A stretch of DNA of 64,000 nt from Nemertoderma westbladi. Taxonomy: Eukaryota; Xenacoelomorpha; Nemertodermatida; Nemertodermatidae. The stretch spans positions 1 through 64,000 of the forward strand of contig JAUCBJ010008877.1 in the NCBI GenBank assembly GCA_032718475.1, written 5' to 3'. Positions 42,355 through 52,527 of the stretch are shown piece after piece; position 1 is the first letter of the stretch, and the number at the start of each line of letters is the position of its first letter. The notes under the pieces were generated by a model. That model did no database searches. It was given only the letters and a program-made list of their open reading frames with translations, and was not told the origin of the DNA. Both the position numbers and the translations under genes were made by a program.

Positions 42355-44806
42355 ATCTTCAATAAATATTATTCAATAAATTAAATACAGGTGGCAGTAG
42401 TTTTAGGTATGTCAAGCTCTTCACTAATATAAATTTCATGCGATGTAAATATAATAAATAGATGATATAAGGGCGTTCAAAAGTTGCATGTCGTGTAACG
42501 GAAAAGAGCAGGTTATACAGTACCGCTTTCAAACAACGTCGCATTGGATCCTAGTACAGGATCCAAGTCACTGATTCACTACTGTAGGAAAACTTTCAAT
42601 ACGTCAATATGCACTATCCGCCTAGAGTAGTAGTTTAAATTAGGGTTGAAACTGACAACCAAACGTAGTATTTGGGAAATTCGCAGGACCGAGCGATGAT
42701 GCAAAAACATACAACTTTAGAATGCCAACATCTCGGCAATTTCTTGATAGCATTCAAATGTTTTCACAGAGTTTAGAAATATTACTCACCCACATTAAAA
42801 TAGAAGCAACACCCGGTTTCATTTTTATAAGAATTTTTTTCTACCAGCATGTGACAGGGAAGAGGATACATTGAAACAGAGTCTGGGCTCCAGGGCCAAA
42901 TTAGCTAAAGGTAATTAAAAGAGAAACATTATAATTATAAATATGTACCTATCTTAACATTTTTACATCATCCAGCCGATCTCCTTACTCCAGGTATTGC
43001 TTGGTATATTTGCATTTTTCTATACGACAGTTCCTATGTAGCAAACTTCGCCTGCGTTTGAACTTAAGTAATTAACAGTAATTAATTACCGGTACCTAAT
43101 ATTTAAACAAAAACTCAAGTTCGCGTAGCTAATTATAAAACTGTAACCTGTAAAGCCCGTCGCTACAGACATTGTCAATACTGCTAACTTTGAAGGTCGT
43201 TTTCACTTGGTTGCTATGGTATTTTCAAAAAACTAAATATGCCATTAAATTCTTCAAATCAAAAATAGTAATCTTCCATAAATTTTAACTCATCATATCT
43301 ACAGATAATCTATAGGAGCTGTTGCTATGGCAGTTTCCCCTGTTGCTATGTTTAAGACTCTCTAAAAAACCAGTTCATCCATTTGGTGAAGTCAACCCGA
43401 TTTGTATATAATGTCCCATATCAGTATTAAACATCAATATGGGCTAGCTGAGTCGTATAAAAACACTTACGGGCCATAGGCTGGAGCCTGTATTACATAT
43501 AGAAACACCTAGATTTATAAACATTGAGGCAGAAAACAATAGTTCGACATATTTTTTCCGACGAAAATACGAAATTAAACATTGTAATATTTCCGTTGCT
43601 ATGTTAACCCAAGCGTGATGTTTAAATTTCAAAATAGATAACAATTCAACCAGTGAGTGTGTAGGAGTGTGGAATAATCCAACCGGTGTGGTATCGTTAG
43701 ACCGGAGCCAGATTTTTGCCGGAGCCGGAACCGGACCGGGTAAATTCCAAAAGTACCGGAGCCGGAACCGGATTCGGGTAAGTAATATTAAAGAAATATA
43801 TATTGAGGCCTGGTATGACTGTATGACCTACAGGCAGACAGGTACCAGTACCACTGTCATAATAGACTAACATACTAGTTATAATACTGTAATAGGACCT
43901 GGCATGTTGCAGTTAGTCCACTACACAGCTACATTTATTTAGCTTATTTAGTGAGCCAACTTCTGCACTTTCCTGCTTTCTGACTTTGTTTTTACTCATA
44001 AACCAGTACATTAGTCTGGTAGTTTTATTAGATATTAAACCTAACTGCCTAACAACAGAACAACGATGCAATAGACTGATAGAAGAATGGTTGATAGCAT
44101 CAGCCCAGTCTGCCAGTACTGCAGTAGATCTGTAGATGTAGAGGTATACTAATACCATGAATACTACTGTACTAGGCTAGTGACAGGCAGACAGGCTACA
44201 GGGCTAGACAGAGTTAGTAGGTAGTACAGTATGCAGTACTGTAGGTACTAGTGCAGTAGTGTACTGACTGCCTGTCTTTCAGTCTTTGTACTGTCTGACT
44301 GTTGTAGCCTCAGCCTGGCACCTGGCACCTGGTAGGCCAGTCAGCCAGTACTGAGTACAGCAGTAGGCAGTGTAACTGTACTATGCTGCCCCGGCCGACC
44401 AAATTATTAAGCGCGCCGCAGATTGAAATAATTAAATTTTGAAGAGCGCTGCTCAGCCACGCCAATTGCCAATGCAATTTCAACTTTGAAGGAGTGTAAC
44501 CAACCAGTCTGCAAATTTCAGTCAGTCAGTAGTACTGCTGTAGCTGCAGAACTGTCAGACTGTACAGCAGTACTGCAGTAACCATAACCATGCAACAGAA
44601 AAAAAGAAAGGCGAACGACTGAGCGAAGTGAGCCGAAATTTATAATCAGCTAATACTGTAATAATAATGTAATGTAATTTTTAAGGCAATTCCGTAATTG
44701 TTAAACCACTAAATCGGCGCCGGTTTTATTTTTGGGAGCGCCATGCGCCAAAACCGGCGCGCTTTACGATTTACTGGTATTGGACTGCTACTGCGGTAGG
44801 CTGGCA
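42355..44806. other. Unassigned, upstream of the zinc-finger gene
   Basis: The part next to 42354 should hold the zinc-finger promoter, but no clear TATA box was found. At 43695-43790 there are CCGGAGCCGGAACCGG words resembling the 1385-1500 block. At 44100-44600 there are AGTACTG/GCAGTA simple sequences. At 44717-44760 an 11-bp perfect inverted repeat (GCGCCGGTTTT) has a 22-base loop, 50 bp before the BEL/Pao insertion site. Confidence 0.5.
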
Positions 44807-44811
44807 GGCAT
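44807..44811. repeat. Target site duplication GGCAT (left)
   Basis: Matches GGCAT at 62188-62192. Five-base duplications are usual for BEL/Pao integration. Confidence 0.9.
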
Positions 44812-46016
44812 TGTAAAAGCTTTTACTGAATTGTCCGGTTATTTTTCCGTATTTTTCCCGTAAAGTACTCTGTAGTTGATTTACCAGGCATAAAAAGGCC
44901 GTGTCCTTGCTGTACTGGTGTTTTAGCGGACATAAGAGCTATTTCTTCTGTATTTGTACTTTAGAGGACATAATCCGTAATTCCGTGACGTAAAAGCTCT
45001 ATACTCTTGAAAACAGTGTCGCTACCATGACGACAGCTAGCAGCTGATATTGCCACGTCGACGTTTCTTTGTTTCTCTGTTCTCTCGTTGTTCAGGTTGA
45101 CCAATCAGAGCGTTTGTTGTCTTTGTGTTGGAGGTATATACAGAAACTCAGTAGTTCGCAGTGTTATGTTTTTGCCCAGAGCCTAAGAACCGGCTTTGGC
45201 ACCTCCGTTTTTCAGTTTTTAGTCTTACACTAGTAGGTTTAATTATAAAGGGCATATATCCTTTAACTCATGGAATCACTGCTAACTGATCATACATACT
45301 GACTGCTGAAACATTGCAAACTCATAACAATCAGTGTTCAGTTGTTGTTTTATACTGCTATTTACTGTCAGTTCTTCATAATATGGTTGATGAATTATTA
45401 TATTTGGAATAACGATAAATAACCCCGAAACCCAATATTCTTGATATACTGAAGGTAAGAGAGAAAGGTTACCAGTAACGATTGTGACTTATGTTAAAGT
45501 GGTTTGAATTGAATCTAATGTTATTTGATAGACCCTACATGAGTCAGTCTGTGTTCCTTTTATATGTGACTAAAATCAGTGAAGATCGGCAGATTAGTGT
45601 GCAGTATTGTGCAGCATTGTGTATGAGTGAGTCTGTTAAAGAAGCATTCCTAAAGAATGCGCCATATATGTGAATTATAATTAAGCCATATCGTTGTGAG
45701 TAGTTTAAGCCATAACTCTGTTTATATAGATAAAGCGCCACGTCCTAAAGGAACTGTTAATATTCCCGAAGATAAATAATATTGTCAGAGATTATATAAT
45801 ACTGTCAGTCGAATAATACATTAGGCTTACATAGCAACAAAATTAAACCGTCGAACCCAATCTCCCGGGAATATCCAGCGGGTGAATGGTCGCGCACGGA
45901 TTGGTTTCGACTAGTGTAGTGAATCAAATACTTGTCATAGGCTAAAAAGCGATTTAATATTTAGAAGACATCTTAATTTGGCGGGTTAAACTGCCAAAGG
46001 TCTAAAAGCGCGAACA
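44812..46016 (+). repeat. BEL/Pao 5' LTR
   Basis: 1205 bp beginning TGTAAAAGCTTTTACTG (an imperfectly palindromic end) and ending GCGCGAACA. It contains a 60-codon open frame at 45491-45673 that is simply repeated in the 3' LTR and has no visible domain. A splice-donor-like GAAGGTAAGA lies at 45451-45460. Confidence 0.95.
45131..45165 (+). promoter_or_regulatory. Putative TATA box and start region in LTR
   Basis: GGTATATACAG at 45133-45143 is followed by initiator-like CTCAGTAG and TTCGCAGTG 12-30 bases downstream. The 3' LTR has the same box near 61309 but lacks two bases (GC) next to the second initiator-like site. Inferred from motif spacing only. Confidence 0.45.
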
Positions 46017-46312
46017 TTAAAGGATATAGCTTCTTTGTTGCAGTAAGCAATAAAGTTGAAAGTACCGGTCAACCGGTAAACCTGAACCGGTACATTCTGT
46101 AGGTCAGTAGGCCTAACTGTTCTAACCGGTACTTCCGTATAAGTACACTAGTATTATTCGATTTGATTGTTGTATACCGGTAGGCTGTTTAGGGGATTAG
46201 GGATTGATCACCCCTTATTCCTTTATATGGTTTACTTATTTCTGTCAAGTTTTATTTATTTGTAGGCCAGTATTGAACAGAAGGCGTGTAAGCCTGATCA
46301 GATTGTACAGAC

Positions 46313-46885
46313 GATTTGTAGGCTGAGCTGTTGTCTGATTGCTGTTAAGTCCGAACGGATTGCAGTGTGTGTGTAGATCACCTGTCCGATTAAGTACGAT
46401 TAGGCAGTAGGGGCAGTGAACACTGTAAGGTAAACCCCCAACTAAAGAATAAGTCGCACTACTGGGTTAGAGCGCATACTCCCTAATCATTTCGGAGTCT
46501 GTATGTCCTGTAGTTTATTTAGGCTTGAGAGTAGTCTGCCATCGTTTAGTCTGTACTTTGTTTGTGTAAGTCTGTACGGGTAGCGTATAATTTTATTTAG
46601 ATAATTTGTAGGCTGGATAGTTGTCTGGCTGTTATTAGGTCTGAACGGATTGCCGCGTGTGTAGATCATCTGTCCGATTAAGTACGGTTAGGCAGTAGGG
46701 GCAGCGAACGCTGTAAGGTAAACCCCCAACTAAAGAATAAGTCGCACTACTGGGTTAGAGCGCATACTCCCTAATCATTTCGGAGTCTGCATATACCGTA
46801 GTTTGTTTAGGCTTGATAGTAGTCTGTCAGTGTTCGGTCTGTATTTTGTTTGAGTAGTTTGTACGCGTAGCGTAATATTTATTAT
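46313..46885 (+). repeat. Leader tandem duplication with covarying hairpin
   Basis: Units of about 290 bp start at 46313 and 46603. Each contains a GGGG-CAGY-GAAC-RCTG-TAAGGTAAA-CCCCC block (46410-46439 and 46698-46727). The stem reads CAGT/ACTG in unit 1 and CAGC/GCTG in unit 2, a compensatory T-A to C-G change with the GAAC loop kept. The flanking text ACTAAAGAATAAGTCGCACT is identical in both. Confidence 0.8.
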
Positions 46886-47253
46886 TCAGAGTTTATGCGA
46901 TTATTCGCAACATTCATTCCCCAAGTTTGTTCCTACAGTAATTGTGTTTGTTATACATACCGCTATAGTTAAATTAACCCCGGTACTACACGGGCTGCTC
47001 GGCGTAGGTAAAGACTGGTGATTTTGTGCATCGGTCACTCCAGCAGATGCCGTGGTTCTTTTAGCTGTTCAAGTATATTTAACTACTGATTATCTGTTGT
47101 ACAAGTACTTGTACCTAATTTAGGGTTTAGTGTACAGTGCTTTCCGAAGTAATTATTGTAGACATTATATTTGTGTTGTAAAGTGGTTGATAGGCACATT
47201 CGATTAGCTCTATTAACTTCTAGGTAGGAACACTCCGTGATACATAACGTAGA

Positions 47254-47277
47254 ACCTATAGCGATACGGCTATAGGT
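47254..47277 (+). other. Perfect 9-bp hairpin in leader
   Basis: ACCTATAGC, loop GATACG, then GCTATAGGT. Possible RNA structural element of the genomic RNA, such as a dimerisation or packaging stem; function unknown. Confidence 0.5.
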
Positions 47278-48210
47278 CGTCAGGCGGTGGTATTTTCCTA
47301 TCTAGACAACGCAGTGTATTTACTACTACTTATTATTTCAAATACCGTAGTACCCTGTCCGTTGTAATAACCGGTTATCTAACCCTTTGTTAGGCTGGTT
47401 TGTAAACTTCTTGTAAAATTACCCTAAAAATTCGTATTTTGTGTTTTTTTTTTTGTAAATTTTTGTGTTTATTTAGAGATTGTAATCTCAACCCGAATTG
47501 TACGTAATTTGTAGTATTAAGTAACTTAGGTAAATTAGTATTATTTGTTTTAGTGTCCTGTACGTAACACTTCACTGAAAGCGCACCGCTTTGTGTAGTG
47601 ATTACTCCCCAGAAATAATAACATTTATTTCAAACATAGACAAAACCCATTAAAACGGGTATAAATACATTATAAATTAAATCTAACGATTTATAAATAG
47701 TAGGCCTACCATATAACAATTAGGTCTCCATATCAGTTGGACTACTGCTCAAATAACGGTAATAAAGTAAGTAAAGTAACAAAGTAACCCTAAAGTAACA
47801 GAAATTCAATTATTTGAAATAATTGATATACCGGTATTTACGACAGGCCTATTATCTTTATTTCTATAAATCTAGGCTGAAATTATACCGGTACTTGTAA
47901 TTAATTCTATTTCAGAATTATATATCCTACAAACTGTAAGCTGTATACCGGTATTCCAGATAGGCCTATTATATATTTATATATATTTGTGCTAAAATTA
48001 TACCGGTATTCTGTGATAAATCTAGTCTGTAATAATACTTATATAGTTATATATACTATAAGTATACCGGTATTCTAATATATTATATATATATCACGCT
48101 ACACTGAGTAGCAGTAACGGTAATTAATTACTAGACTAGCAATTAATACTGAGTTACTAGACTTACTCAGACTGTAATACAGCAGTAGACATTCAACGGT
48201 ATACATAGTC

Positions 48211-48909
48211 ATGTCTGATACTAAGCAGAACCTGTCAGACAGTTTATTAGATGTAACCATCTGCGACTCAGATAGAGACGTACAACCATCTGGTCGTAAA
48301 TCCAGTTCACCTCCCACTGTGAGGAAGGTCATCCCTCCAGTAGTAATAACAGAACCTAGGCTGGTCCAACATCGTAGGTCTATCATAGGCACTCGAGCTC
48401 AGGTCAAGCGGGACCAAAAGGCAGCGGAACAGCAACAACCCGCTAGTCAAGAATTTATTCCTCAGCGGCCCAGCAGCTCCAGTAGTGAGGATACTGTAGA
48501 GCTGACACCCGAGAGCGGAGCAGAGAGGACGGATGCGGTTTATACGGATCCCCTTCTCATCCTTCCTGCAGCCGTGCTCGCTGGGTTATTGATCGCGGTG
48601 GAAGACAGTCAACGGTCAACTAGAGATAGCTACGCGGGATACACGAGTGAAGAACTGAAGTCTATTGTCGAGTCGCAATGGAACTTCCCCGGACCCGGAC
48701 TCCCGTTTGATTTATCGGAAGCTGCCTGGGAAGACATACACCGGATGGGAGTAGCCAAGGAAACCATCGATCCAGCTGTGTGGAAGAGGTCCGCAGCGGG
48801 ATACGCACAGGGATTCTTCAGCTCTATGGAGCGAATAGAAAAGCAACTTTTTCAACAACCTCAAGGACCTCAAGAGCAGGGATCGCTGCTTTATCAAGTA
48901 AGAGAATGA
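48211..48909 (+). CDS. BEL/Pao ORF1, N-terminal Gag-linked protein of unknown function
   Basis: 232 codons from ATG 48211 to TGA 48907-48909. Residues 1-110 are polar and rich in Ser, Pro, Arg and Gln. Residues 115-130 (LLILPAAVLAGLLIAV) are strongly hydrophobic and could be a membrane helix or a buried helix. The rest is amphipathic (AAGYAQGFFSSMERIEKQLF). I do not recognise a family. The next 22 codons after the TGA are open and lead directly into the Gag-Pol frame, so ORF1 may be the N-terminus of Gag made with or without stop readthrough. A disabling CGA-to-TGA type mutation is the main alternative. Confidence 0.75.
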   Translation: MSDTKQNLSDSLLDVTICDSDRDVQPSGRKSSSPPTVRKVIPPVVITEPRLVQHRRSIIGTRAQVKRDQKAAEQQQPASQEFIPQRPSSSSSEDTVELTPESGAERTDAVYTDPLLILPAAVLAGLLIAVEDSQRSTRDSYAGYTSEELKSIVESQWNFPGPGLPFDLSEAAWEDIHRMGVAKETIDPAVWKRSAAGYAQGFFSSMERIEKQLFQQPQGPQEQGSLLYQVRE

Positions 48910-51900
48910 GTTCTGCGGATTAGGCTAATCTTATCCGCCTTTGAGGAGGCTTCTAAAAGAAAACAAGACACGTCGTTGCAAGTTGCCGTAAAGACTTGGT
49001 TTCAACGGGTGAGTCGCCAGGTTCAAGGAGCAGCTCAGTGGAAAGCTCAGTTGGAGGAGCGCTCAACCCATGGAGAATCGACGGAAGCTACTTTTTCCCA
49101 AGTGGAAAGTGAAGCGACGGCAGATAAACCGCATAAGAAGGATGCCATTGATATCTATCTGTCAGACTATCAGCGTTTTTTGGGAGATGAAGAGTTGAGG
49201 AGAAGGTTAGAGGGACTTAGCCCTAATAGCGAAGGAGCCAAACTAGTGTTAGATGCGATTGATGTGGATAGGTTAGCGGCGAACCAAGCTAAATTCGATG
49301 AACAACTCCGCATCGCTAGAGAACAAGAAGAACAAGTAAAGAAAAAACGTATAGAAGATAGAAAGACAACGGCAGTGGCAGCAGCAGTGGCAGCGGCAGA
49401 AGCCGAAAGAAAAGCGGCACTGGCAATGGCAGAGGCAGCGGCAGAAACCGAAAGAAAAGCGGCACTGGCAATGGCAGAGGCAGCGGCAGAAACCGAAAGA
49501 AAAGCGGCAGAAACCGAAAGAAAAGCGGCACTGGCAATAGCAGAGGCAGCGGCAGAAACCGAAAGAAAAGCGGCACTGGCAATAGCAGAGGCAGTGGTAG
49601 AAGCCGAACGGAGAGCATCTGAAGAGACAACCCAACTAGAGTTGGAAATTCTTCAAGAGAAGCAAGACAACTTCAATAAACAGTTAACAGCGAGCAATAT
49701 GCAAATGATGAGTCGATCTACTCCCAAGAGACAGGGGTATACATCATCTGAGGAAGGCGATACCACCGACACTGAAGGCGGAAGAAATCGATCTCGCCTA
49801 AGTAGACGTAAAAGAACATTCCACCGGCAGAAATTGCCTGATTTGCCTCCAGCTGTTAGAAGGCAACTAAATAACACCAAAGTAGGTAGTACAGAACCCA
49901 CAGACCAAATAATTACAATAGAGAGACTCCCTACTATAGTAGATGAGCCTGAAATAATTAGGCCTGTTCTTGAAATCACCCCTTCGGTGATAGACATACC
50001 TGTGCTCCCTGAGACTACCTCTAAATTCCCTTTGCATAGCACTAAGCTACCTGTGCCCCGTAGAACTGCCCCGGATACAGTTCAGGTCCTGGACCCCGAG
50101 CGAATTATTCATAATTTGTCGCCCGTTGTCCCTCGTCCGCCCGCTACGACGTTGGCGGATCCTGTTTCGGCGGTTGATTGGGTAGACGAGAGACGGCGGG
50201 GGATGGATATTCTCCTCGGAGAGATGAAGGAGAACCGGAGACTCTCCTCCCAACAGGTCCGAGAGTTGGAAGGGACTGTCCAACATTTAAAGGGAACAGT
50301 GAGGGAAAGCAAGTTAGAGTTGCAAGAAGTGCAGCAAAATATCGCGCTAGAGCGCGATAAATTAGTAAATTTACAAAAGGGTATACCACCACCCCCTGTA
50401 ACAATGTGTCAACCCGTTAGGTCTGAAGTATCTCATGCGCAAGGTGTGGAGCCTATACGCATTTATACTGCTAGCGAAGTAGAAACTCCTATAGTGAACC
50501 CTATTAAGGGTAATTATAGACCTGTTTGTAATGATATTCCCTATGGAACTGATCATAATCCGAGGAATTTATATACCGATACCTCGATATTAAATAGCAC
50601 GATGGCCCAAGAAAGTTTTACGCGTCAAATGGCTAGAACCGAAGCCCGGCAAGCGGTAAAGGTTGGAGAGATCGTCAAGTTCAATGGAGATGAGATGAAG
50701 TGGTTACCTTTTAATGAATATTACAAAGATAACATACAGAACTCTGTACTATCTAATGGAGAAAAACTTAGATACCTCATCGAGTGCTTGGAAGGATCTC
50801 CCAAGTTAATGGCGTTAAAGTTTATTGGACATCCAGACGGATTAAGACAAGTTTGGGATACACTAAACATCAGGTATGGTAATAGGAATAATATCGCTGG
50901 GTACTTGTATGCCAAGTTAGTAGCGCCCCGAAAGTTTATTAGTAGCGGAATTATCGAGTTTTCCGATGAGATCCAGGAGATCTGCAGACAATTAGATTGG
51001 CTAGGTAAGTCTCATGAGTATCAGAACACTATGGTTATTAGAGCAGTGGCTTCTACTTTACCTAAAGGTGGAGTAGGTACACGCTGGGATAAGAAAGTGT
51101 TATATATGATGGAACAACAACGGCGAGACCCTACCATGGCTGATCTCATGTCATTCCTGGATGGAGAAGTGAAATTACAGCTCCTGAAACTGTCTAGGGA
51201 GAAAACACCGGAAAACAAGGTAAGTGAAAAACCCGTCTCTAGAAGAAAAATAACCCCAGTATGTTATACCGATGACGGCGAAAGCCAGACTTCACAAGGA
51301 GAAGATAGCGGGAAGGACACGGATAGATCTTATTACGTGAATAAAATGCCTAAAGATCAGGTAAGTAAATTCAAGTCTCGAACAAATGACAGGAGAGAAC
51401 AAGTAAGAAAAACTCCTCCCACGTCTCCCAAGAGAATTCAGGTGAGAAAGCCCGAAGAAAAGGCAAGTGTACACAATGTGACTCAGAATAAGGTAAGTAA
51501 CATCAAACCAAAATGTGCGCTGTGTGACGGGACCCACTATTTGAATAGGTGTGATGAATTTCTAAAGAAATCATTAACGGAGAGACGCGAAGTCATGTGG
51601 GATAAGCGGTTATGTTATAATTGCCTCAGACAAGGACACCAACGGCGAACCTGTTTCTCTGACATAAGGTGTGCTAAGTGTGGTGCGAAACATCATATCT
51701 TGTTGCACGCTGAATTCGATCGAAATAGTCCGAATCAGGTAAGTGATTCCGAGCTACATGTCCAATTCAGTGATGTGAACGACACTGATCAATCTGAGAT
51801 GGAAGGATTCTATACAGACGAGTTCTCTGACGAAAACGAATCCTGTTACATGATAAATACCGTAGTGTATCGAGCACTCACATATGAGAAAGATACAGAG

Positions 51901-52527
51901 AACGACTTTACTCTAACTACTTCTGAACGACAACCACCTTGGAAAGAGACATCCTCCAATGTAGGGATCCGAGAGTTTCCTGTGGTGCAGGTAAGGGTTC
52001 ACGGACCTAAGAGGAGTTATGTAGTGAACGCCCTCCTGGACTCCGGCAGCACAGGAACATTCATCGATAAAGAGTTAGCCGAAGATATATTTGCTGGACA
52101 ACCCAAGTTCCAAACTAAGCTCAACATGTCAGGCATTATGCAAGTTTGGAAATCCACAATAACAGCTGATTATTATGTCGGAGCGTTGTCCACCCCCCAG
52201 GACGAACTAGGAGAACACAGCATAAGGTCAGTGAAAATGGTGGCTATAAAGAACTTCGCTACTACTCAAGCAGACCTTTATAATTGGGACGAGGATGAGA
52301 GCATCCAACATCTTAACATACCTCGATTTCAGACTGATTATCCTGGAGTGCAAATACTCATCGGCCAAAACGCGCATGAGGCGCTGGAGACGTTAGAGAA
52401 ACGGCCTGCTCAACCGCAGCCCCTGCAGACCTATGCGGTAAGAACTAGAGTAGGTTGGTACTTTACTGGCCCTTCCCGTAGAACACTCAGAGAAAGACTA
52501 CCGCCAGAGAGAGTCTACAAGGTGAGT
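48898..52527 (+). promoter_or_regulatory. Eight phase-0 splice-donor-like sites in gag
   Basis: GTAAGT or GTRAGN hexamers preceded by AAG, CAG or similar begin at 48898, 49009, 51220, 51361, 51493, 51739, 51991 and 52522. Five match MAG|GTRAGT perfectly (51220, 51361, 51493, 51739, 52522). All eight fall exactly between codons, reading K/Q/R-V-S or V-R. Possible acceptors lie before ORF3 (TATAGCAG, 57898) and ORF4 (GAATATTTCAG, 59063). Confidence 0.6.
48907..48938 (+). promoter_or_regulatory. In-frame UGA followed by hairpin
   Basis: TGA at 48907-48909, then five bases, then GCGGAT (48915-48920) pairing with ATCCGC (48933-48938) across a 12-base loop that itself contains ATTA-GGC-TAAT. The reading frame is open on both sides. 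A stem a few bases after a stop codon is a known context for readthrough in retroelements, but the stem is short and has not been tested. Confidence 0.5.

Larger units (their letters stand above)
46017..48210 (+). other. 2.2-kb leader of the BEL/Pao element
   Basis: No long frame. It starts TTAAAGGATATAGC with no obvious TGG primer-site sequence next to the LTR. Contains a 290-bp tandem duplication (46313-46885), a perfect 9-bp hairpin (47254-47277) and many TACCGGTA words near 47830-48080. Probably the 5' untranslated and packaging region of the genomic RNA. Confidence 0.65.

Noticed and set aside
45491-45673. 60-codon frame identical at 61662-61844
   Set aside because: Lies in the LTR, so identity follows from LTR duplication; no domain, likely chance.
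49273-49635. Cys/Phe-rich and Leu/Pro-rich antisense reading frames
   Set aside because: They are the complement of the Ala/Glu coiled-coil repeats of Gag; the apparent repeats come from the 45-bp coding units.
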